Shown here piece after piece: positions 25,296-30,575 of a stretch of DNA of 32,268 nucleotides (positions within the stretch are counted from its first letter, which is position 1; every line of letters begins with the position of its first letter). The position numbers and the translations under genes are program-made. The notes under the pieces were generated by a model, which had not been told where the DNA came from, ran no database searches, and worked only from the letters and a program-made list of their open reading frames with translations. Source of the stretch: Deltaproteobacteria bacterium (GTDB taxonomy: Bacteria > Bdellovibrionota > Bacteriovoracia > Bacteriovoracales > Bacteriovoracaceae); NCBI GenBank assembly GCA_004356615.1, contig SMWT01000040.1:1-32268 (forward strand), written 5' to 3'.

Positions 25296-26507
25296 GTGGA
25301 AAAATGGCGCCAAGGAAATAAATTCCGACTAAGTTTGACTAAAAAACAAAAGGTAATTCTTTTGAGGTGGATAGGTTCTTGTCGGTTTGTTTATAATTGT
25401 GGCATGGAACATCGAGTAACTTGTTACAACAGACAATATCCAAAAAGCGTTTTCTATTTTGAGCAACAAAACGCCTTGCCGGAAATCAAAAAAGACCCCG
25501 ACTTTGACTGGCTAAGAGATGTGCCTTCACAGTCTTTGCAACTTGCCCTTAGAAATCTAGATATTGCCTTTGGGAGATTTTTCAAGGGGATTGGAAAATT
25601 TCCAAAAAGAAAGAAAAAAGGTCACGGTAATGTCACTTTCCCCCAAGGGGATAAGCTTATCCCTGTTCCTATTTCAAATAAAAAATCGGTTGTTCAAATT
25701 CCAAAGCTAGGAAAGCTTAAATTTATTCACCACAGGAAATTAATTGGTAAAATCAAAAGTGCTACGATTTCTCTTTGTGCTGGAAAGTTTTATATCTCTT
25801 TTTTGACAGAAGAGGAAAAAGTCATTCCCCTTATGCCTCTTGATCCTAAATATGCCATTGGCATTGATATGGGCGTGAAAAAAAGTATCGCTCTATCTAA
25901 TGATAAATTTGAAAATCTTGATGTGGAAAATATTATAAAGATTGAAAAGAGGATCGAGAAACTTCAAAGAAAACTAAGCAAACAAGAAAAATTTTCAGGG
26001 AGATGGAAATATTTCCAAAAAATAATTTCCCGCCTACACTCCCAAATTGCCAATATAAGACGAGAATTTCTTCATAGAGTTTCCAGAGAACTTGCCGAAA
26101 GCCAAAGCATAGTTTGCATGGAGGACTTGAGGGTAAAAAATATGTCTAAATCGGCAAAAGGGAGCTTGCAAAACCCCGGCAAAAATGTGGCACAGAAATC
26201 CGGTCTGAATAAGTCCATACTGCGCCAAGGTTGGGGTATGTTTCGGACCATGCTGGAGTACAAATGTAAAAAATTTGGCAGCACTTTGGTACTAGTAAAT
26301 CCCAAAAATACCTCAAGGGAGTGTCGAAAATGCCATTTTGTATCCAAGGAAAACCGGAAAACCCAAGAAAATTTTCTTTGTGTAAATTGTGGGCATGATG
26401 AAAATGCGGATTTGCTCGCATCAAAGAATATCAAAAGACGTGGATTAGCGTCTTTGGGCCTTGAAGAGGCCCTAGAAGCCCCCACTATAATTGCACTAGC
26501 AATTTAG
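25296..26507 (+). CDS. tnpB: TnpB, RNA-guided RuvC nuclease of the IS605 element
   Basis: TnpB proteins are ancestors of Cas12: they use an omega-RNA from the element's right end to cut DNA and help keep the element. I start at GTG 25296 (403 residues), because the track's TTG 25260 coincides with a good -35 box and the family begins just before KFRL. The N-terminal domain includes RWIGSCRFVYN. RuvC motifs are AIGIDMGVKKSI (Asp), VCMEDLRVKNM (Glu) and NADLLASKNI (Asp). The zinc finger CRKC...CVNC lies between RuvC II and III. All catalytic positions are present, so activity is plausible. The gene lacks the GGCC that its neighbours are full of. The last codons form the right-end hairpin. Confidence 0.92.
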   Translation: MEKWRQGNKFRLSLTKKQKVILLRWIGSCRFVYNCGMEHRVTCYNRQYPKSVFYFEQQNALPEIKKDPDFDWLRDVPSQSLQLALRNLDIAFGRFFKGIGKFPKRKKKGHGNVTFPQGDKLIPVPISNKKSVVQIPKLGKLKFIHHRKLIGKIKSATISLCAGKFYISFLTEEEKVIPLMPLDPKYAIGIDMGVKKSIALSNDKFENLDVENIIKIEKRIEKLQRKLSKQEKFSGRWKYFQKIISRLHSQIANIRREFLHRVSRELAESQSIVCMEDLRVKNMSKSAKGSLQNPGKNVAQKSGLNKSILRQGWGMFRTMLEYKCKKFGSTLVLVNPKNTSRECRKCHFVSKENRKTQENFLCVNCGHDENADLLASKNIKRRGLASLGLEEALEAPTIIALAI

Positions 26508-26514
26508 TGGTGGG
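26479..26514 (+). ncRNA. Right-end hairpin, probable 3' part of the TnpB omega-RNA
   Basis: A nearly perfect stem spans the tnpB stop codon. CCC+CCACTA (26479-26487) pairs with TAGTGG+GGG (26505-26514, one bulged T), and inside it AATTGC (26489-26494) pairs with GCAATT (26499-26504) around the loop ACTA. IS605 right ends fold like this both as transposase substrate and as the scaffold of the TnpB guide RNA. The guide would then start just after GTCAC near 26524. The 5' extent of the RNA inside tnpB is not determined. Confidence 0.6.
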
Positions 26515-26559
26515 AGTAGTCACGTTTGCAAGATTAGAGCTTAGGTGTCATAAAAAAGT

Positions 26560-27600
26560 ATGTTTGAAAATCTTATCAAGTGGTCTAAGAAGGAATATTC
26601 CCATCTTCCGTGGAGAATAAACCGAACTCTATATACTACTTTGGTTTCAGAGATCATGCTCCAGCAAACTACGGTGCCTACCGTAATAAATAAATTTGGA
26701 CCTTTCTTAAAAAAATATCCAACGCTTAAAAAGTTATCAAAGGCCACAGATGAAGAGGTTTGTATTGCCTGGAAGGGACTTGGTTATTACTCCCGTGCTA
26801 GAAATCTTAAAAAAGCGGCGATAGACATAGTAGCGAATCACCAGGGAAAAATACCAACGGACTACCTTACGCTTAAAAAATTAACGGGAATTGGCGAATA
26901 CACTGCCAATGCTCTTTTATCTATAGGACACAAGAAATTGCATCTGGCGCTAGATGCCAACATAGAAAGAGTTCTCTGTAGATATTTAGGACTAAAGCTA
27001 AATAAAGGGCCACAACTTAAAAAAGAGCTTTCTGCTCATCTAGAAAAAACAAGATTTACGGCCAAATTAAATGGTATCTGCCCTCGTGAGCTTAACGAGG
27101 CCCTCATGGATCTTGGAAGAGTTTATTGCCAGGCAAATAAAGTTGAATGTAGTAAATGCCATTTAAGAACAAAATGTAAGGCCTATAAAACAAAAGACCC
27201 CCTCGCGTATCCCGTCGCGATTAAAAAAGAAAAAAAGTTTTATAACCTAGAACTTCTCCGGGTAGTTTTAATAGAGCGTGGGAAAGTTCTGGTACATAAA
27301 AGAAAAAAGGGACAGTGGCTCACGGATCAATGGGAACTTCCCACTTTTATCCTAAGTACAGATGATGAAAAACTTGCCCAATATCCAAGACTTAACAAAA
27401 AGTTAAAATTAATAGGTAAGCTGGAGTTTAAAAGCACTATTACCAAATATAAAATCAGAAACCGTGTGGTTAAAATGACCTTAAAAGAATTTAGAAAAGA
27501 AATACCTTTAAGTTTAAAATTTGAATTTATAACACTAGATACCACCGGACAAAACTTTACAACTGCTACCCTTAAGGTCTTAAATCATGAAATATTTTAG
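26560..27600 (+). CDS. mutY: A/G-specific adenine glycosylase
   Basis: A 346-residue base-excision enzyme that removes adenine mispaired with 8-oxoguanine. In order: LPWR, the catalytic Glu in SEIMLQQTTVPTV, the helix-hairpin-helix LTGIGEYTANALLS, the catalytic-Asp segment LDANIERVLCRY, and the [4Fe-4S] loop C-x6-C-x2-C-x5-C (CQANKVECSKCHLRTKC). From about residue 225 comes a NUDIX-like 8-oxoG recognition domain with GQWLTDQWELPTF. Length is standard. ATG 26560 has only a weak AGG upstream, and the IS605-type element lies just 5' of it, so its normal promoter may have been displaced or the element may now drive it. The end overlaps the EEP gene by 14 nt. Confidence 0.95.
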   Translation: MFENLIKWSKKEYSHLPWRINRTLYTTLVSEIMLQQTTVPTVINKFGPFLKKYPTLKKLSKATDEEVCIAWKGLGYYSRARNLKKAAIDIVANHQGKIPTDYLTLKKLTGIGEYTANALLSIGHKKLHLALDANIERVLCRYLGLKLNKGPQLKKELSAHLEKTRFTAKLNGICPRELNEALMDLGRVYCQANKVECSKCHLRTKCKAYKTKDPLAYPVAIKKEKKFYNLELLRVVLIERGKVLVHKRKKGQWLTDQWELPTFILSTDDEKLAQYPRLNKKLKLIGKLEFKSTITKYKIRNRVVKMTLKEFRKEIPLSLKFEFITLDTTGQNFTTATLKVLNHEIF

Positions 27601-28714
27601 CCTCATAATCTTATTTTTTGTTCAAACGGCCTTGTCGGAAGAGCTCATTGTAGCGACCTTTAATACCAACTTTCGCCATAAAAAGACTCATCAAAGAGAA
27701 ATAAGGTTTGAAGAGTTTATAAAAGGGCTTAAGAGGTTAGATGCGGATGTGCTTTGTCTTCAAGAGATGGTTCATAAAAAGGAACGGGAAAGAGTTATAA
27801 AGGAACTAGGCTTCAGGTATAATTATCTCCACTTCTCTACACAAACTCAAGAATATTACAGATGGCCTGTCTGTTCCATAAAACAACTTTTTGATTCCGA
27901 AGGCCCGCTCGCCTGTCGTTTTAATAATTGTCTTAAAATGAGAGGCGATACTCTTGGAAAATGTCTTGATGAAAATTGTGCTATCTCTTTTGAGAGGTTA
28001 AGGATTGAAAATCCCAATTGTTCTCAGGCACAATTGTCTCAACAAAACACCAATATAGTGATGGCCTTAATAAATCTTATTAATCCCTTTAAAAGGGTTA
28101 AACGCTTTTCAGGTCCCGGTCGAGATGGACTTTTACTCCTTTCTAAAAAACAGCTTACGGATAAAGACGAAGTTGATTACCTTGAAATTTCCACCTACAG
28201 GAGAAGGGGGGCCATTTCTGCTGAGATAAGTTTTAATGGAAAACCCCTGAAAATATTTTGTGCTCATCTAACTTCTAATTTAGATGGAATCTATCCTTAT
28301 CCAGGAGTTTTTGATTCTTGGGAGGAAGAAAATCGGGCGCAGGTGGAAAAAGTGGCCCTTAATCTAAACCCGGAAAAACCCACCATCGTTATGGGGGGGC
28401 TTGGTTGTTCTAGAAGGGTGGACTTAAGAGATATTCAGGATAATTTTGAGGGCAACTGTGCGCCACTATTTGGCAAGGGGCTAACGGAGCCTTTTTACAA
28501 TTTGAACCCCGAATGTACCTTTTGCCCCTACAATAATCTCGTGACCAATAAAATCGCTGGAGGACTCATCCTAGATAATATTCTAACCAGTGGAGTTGAG
28601 GTTAAAGAGATGAACTTGATCTTTAACAATGCTATCGAAATTAATCCAAACTCGGATGATCTCGAGTTGACCTATATTTCAGATCACTTTGGACTGAGAG
28701 CAGTGATTAAGTAA
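27587..28714 (+). CDS. Secreted endonuclease/exonuclease/phosphatase-fold protein, degenerate
   Basis: A 375-residue protein with a signal peptide (MKYFSLIILFFVQTALS) and the EEP fold. Seen are the first strand VATFNTNF, the metal-binding Glu in DVLCLQEM, the His in IFCAHLTSN and the terminal catalytic SDHFGLRA. The strongly conserved GDxN motif is replaced: IVMGGLGCSRR has Gly where both Asp and Asn should be. Activity as a nuclease, phosphatase or sphingomyelinase is therefore doubtful. A Cys-rich insertion (about residues 105-155, CRFNNC...CLDENC) is not part of the core and suggests disulfides outside the cytoplasm. It overlaps mutY by 14 nt and ends 5 nt from rnpB, which converges on it. 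Confidence 0.78.
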   Translation: MKYFSLIILFFVQTALSEELIVATFNTNFRHKKTHQREIRFEEFIKGLKRLDADVLCLQEMVHKKERERVIKELGFRYNYLHFSTQTQEYYRWPVCSIKQLFDSEGPLACRFNNCLKMRGDTLGKCLDENCAISFERLRIENPNCSQAQLSQQNTNIVMALINLINPFKRVKRFSGPGRDGLLLLSKKQLTDKDEVDYLEISTYRRRGAISAEISFNGKPLKIFCAHLTSNLDGIYPYPGVFDSWEEENRAQVEKVALNLNPEKPTIVMGGLGCSRRVDLRDIQDNFEGNCAPLFGKGLTEPFYNLNPECTFCPYNNLVTNKIAGGLILDNILTSGVEVKEMNLIFNNAIEINPNSDDLELTYISDHFGLRAVIK

Positions 28715-28778
28715 AAAAAGATCCCAAGAAGGGGTATAAGCCGGATTTTGTTTTAGACTACCATTCATCTGGGATCTT
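28712..28778 (-). terminator. Terminator-like structure at the rnpB 3' end
   Basis: On the minus strand AAGATCCCA (28778-28770) can pair with TGGGATCTT (28726-28718), giving a 9-bp stem directly followed by a T-run (TTTTTTT to 28713). The loop is about 43 nt. The 3' arm is the same strand that forms P1 in the mature RNA, so the two structures exclude each other. Confidence 0.5.
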
Positions 28779-29020
28779 CGTTGCCTTAGACCTCATGCGT
28801 CCTACCCGCCTGCTCGAACTGGCCGTTCTCAAACACAGGCCTATTTGGACTTGCACTACGTAGAGTTTACCTGGTTTCACTACAGCATTATCTGTACATA
28901 CTTTCTGTTGCACTGGTCCTCACCTCGCGGTGGACGGGCGTTACCCGCTACGTTGCCATACAGTGTCCGGACTTTCCTCCAGTACCGAGGTACCAGCGGC
29001 AATCCCCCCTTCTTGGGATC
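28720..29020 (-). ncRNA. rnpB: RNase P RNA (type A)
   Basis: On the minus strand this is a complete RNase P RNA of about 300 nt, the ribozyme that trims tRNA 5' ends. The 5' conserved core reads GGAGGAAAGTCCGGAC and the 3' core reads AGATGAATGGTAGTC and AAATCCGGCTTATA, as in bacterial type A RNAs. Helix P1 is a perfect 15-bp pair: 5' GATCCCAAGAAGGGG (29020-29006) with 3' CCCCTTCTTGGGATC (28734-28720). P2 (TTGCC/GGCAA) is visible. P3 appears very short (GTACC/GGTAC). A run of seven T follows the 3' end. The track ORF at 28845-29030 is an artefact of this gene. Confidence 0.96.
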
Positions 29021-29029
29021 AAATCTCTA

Positions 29030-29056
29030 GTTATTTGAAGCGGAACGATTAGTCAA
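29030..29056 (-). promoter_or_regulatory. Possible rnpB promoter
   Basis: On the minus strand TTGACT (29056-29051) and, 15 nt on, AATAAC (29035-29030) lie immediately upstream of the P1 5' end at 29020. The -35 matches five of six consensus bases; the -10 is weak and the spacing short. The position relative to the RNA 5' end is right. Confidence 0.45.
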
Positions 29057-29114
29057 ATATGTCTAAGAGTGATAAGTAAAAAGGTTATGAATTTAACTAT
29101 TTGGAGCCGATCCT

Positions 29115-30563
29115 GTGAAATTTAGACCTCTTTCTCTCTCTCTCATATTGATCCTATGCTCTCCTGCATATGCCAGTTTAAATAAGCTCACTGAGGAGCT
29201 CATTGAGAATAACTTTGGCATTCAGGAAAAAGATCAACAAATTTTTATTAGCAAACAAAACGTCCAGCAATTCTGGGCCATGAGACCATGGAATTTGAAC
29301 ATTGATGCCTCCTATAGGAATGATCATTCTGCCTTCTTCACTCCAGTCTCCAATATGAACGCTGTTTATCAAAACTACCTGGCCCAATTTAATAAGAGAT
29401 TGGTTTGGGGTGGACAGTTTCAAGTGGATGCCACTTTTATAAGAACGGTTCGAGATGATGAAAACTTTATTTATGTGTTTGGGAAGGACCAGGGAGAGCC
29501 TAAGACATTTTTCAACTTTAAAATGGGCATCAGTTATATCCAAGATTTAGGTAGAAACGTTTTTGGCCGAGAAGAATATAAAGATTTAGAAACTAGAGAG
29601 TACGCCGTAAGTGTTTCAAGGGCCTCCAAGGATTTGGAAATTGAGTCCAAGGTTTTGGAATTTTTTGTCGCCTATATTAAAGTTCGCCAACTTAAAACCG
29701 TTTTAATCTCTGAAAAAAATGCACTTGATCGGGCCAAGAAAAGAACTAATTTAATTAGGAGAATGGTTAAAGACGGCCTCAGGCTTGATGTCGATCTAGA
29801 TGAATCTAGGATGATTGAAATTGAAAAAGAGGAAGCAGTTAAAAGGGCCTATATTAATTTAGGTACCACCCTGGAGAGGGTCTCAAATCTTGTTCACCGA
29901 GAAGTTAAAGAAGATGAGATTAAAGAGCTTGACCCCTTTGGAAAGGTTCTGCCTCTAACTTTAAAATCTAAAGGTAATCCCCATAATAATAAAATTATTA
30001 AACTGTTTGAGGCGCAAATTAGGCAACTGCAGCTTGGGCTGCAGTATATAAATTATGGTTTCGTTCCCTCCATTAAACTTATTCTTGATTATAAAACAGA
30101 TGCTATCGGTACGGGTGAGTTTGAAGTCCTAAGGGAAGGAAACCTAACGGGTGAATTCTTTGATGCTACGGCCATGGTAAGGCTAGAATGGCCCTTAGGT
30201 TATCCGGAAAAAGATGTTGAAAAGGCCAAGGCGGGAATTGATCTTAATACTGCCAAGATGAGGAGAAATAAGGAATTTAGAAATATTCAAAACTCTGAAT
30301 ATTATATTCGTTACCGACTTAAGATGTTGGAAGAAAATATTGTTAAGGCAAAAAAACGCTGGGATCTCTCGAAAGTTGTTTTAGATAAATACAACAAACT
30401 ATATAATCTAGGTAGAACTGACCTTCTTCAATCTCTAACAGCAGAAGAACGTCGGATTTTTACCGAACTTAGATACATCAGCTATATCGGTGAAAGGGAA
30501 GAGTTATTGGCCCAACTGGCCTTTTTATGGGGATCTTTAAAAGATACCATAAGTAAAATTTAA
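29115..30563 (+). CDS. TolC-family outer-membrane efflux protein
   Basis: A 482-residue outer-membrane channel protein of the OEP family, used to carry substrates from an inner-membrane pump across the outer membrane. The signal peptide ends at AYA (ILILCSPAYAS). The mature protein has long Lys/Glu-rich helices alternating with beta-like segments, including the duplicated layout of TolC: a helix around FVAYIKVRQLKTVLISEKNAL in the first half and NIVKAKKRWDLSKVVLDKYNKLYNLG in the second. The latter resembles the OEP consensus 'a...y..G..d...ll.a'. GTG 29115 is preceded by GGAG. The RND gene follows after 12 nt, so they form one operon. No adaptor gene lies between them. Confidence 0.85.
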   Translation: MKFRPLSLSLILILCSPAYASLNKLTEELIENNFGIQEKDQQIFISKQNVQQFWAMRPWNLNIDASYRNDHSAFFTPVSNMNAVYQNYLAQFNKRLVWGGQFQVDATFIRTVRDDENFIYVFGKDQGEPKTFFNFKMGISYIQDLGRNVFGREEYKDLETREYAVSVSRASKDLEIESKVLEFFVAYIKVRQLKTVLISEKNALDRAKKRTNLIRRMVKDGLRLDVDLDESRMIEIEKEEAVKRAYINLGTTLERVSNLVHREVKEDEIKELDPFGKVLPLTLKSKGNPHNNKIIKLFEAQIRQLQLGLQYINYGFVPSIKLILDYKTDAIGTGEFEVLREGNLTGEFFDATAMVRLEWPLGYPEKDVEKAKAGIDLNTAKMRRNKEFRNIQNSEYYIRYRLKMLEENIVKAKKRWDLSKVVLDKYNKLYNLGRTDLLQSLTAEERRIFTELRYISYIGEREELLAQLAFLWGSLKDTISKI

Positions 30564-30575
30564 GCGAGGTCAAAC

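Larger units (their letters stand above)
24750..26523. mobile_element. IS200/IS605-family insertion sequence (divergent tnpA-tnpB)
   Basis: A compact element of about 1.77 kb with tnpA on the minus strand and tnpB on the plus strand, the IS605-like divergent arrangement. Such elements have no terminal inverted repeats and no target duplication, so the borders are inferred. The left edge probably follows TTTAAC (24744-24749) and the right edge is near GTCAC (26519-26523). Long hairpins lie at both ends (24765-24812 and 26479-26514), both overlapping the 3' coding ends. Catalytic residues of both proteins look intact, so it may be active. It lies between the VWA gene and mutY. Confidence 0.85.

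Noticed and set aside
26034-26485. Three overlapping minus-strand ORFs within tnpB
   Set aside because: They are antisense shadows of a well-supported tnpB with intact RuvC motifs; no independent signals.
28845-29030. Track ORF of 61 aa
   Set aside because: It is the complement of RNase P RNA, not a protein gene.
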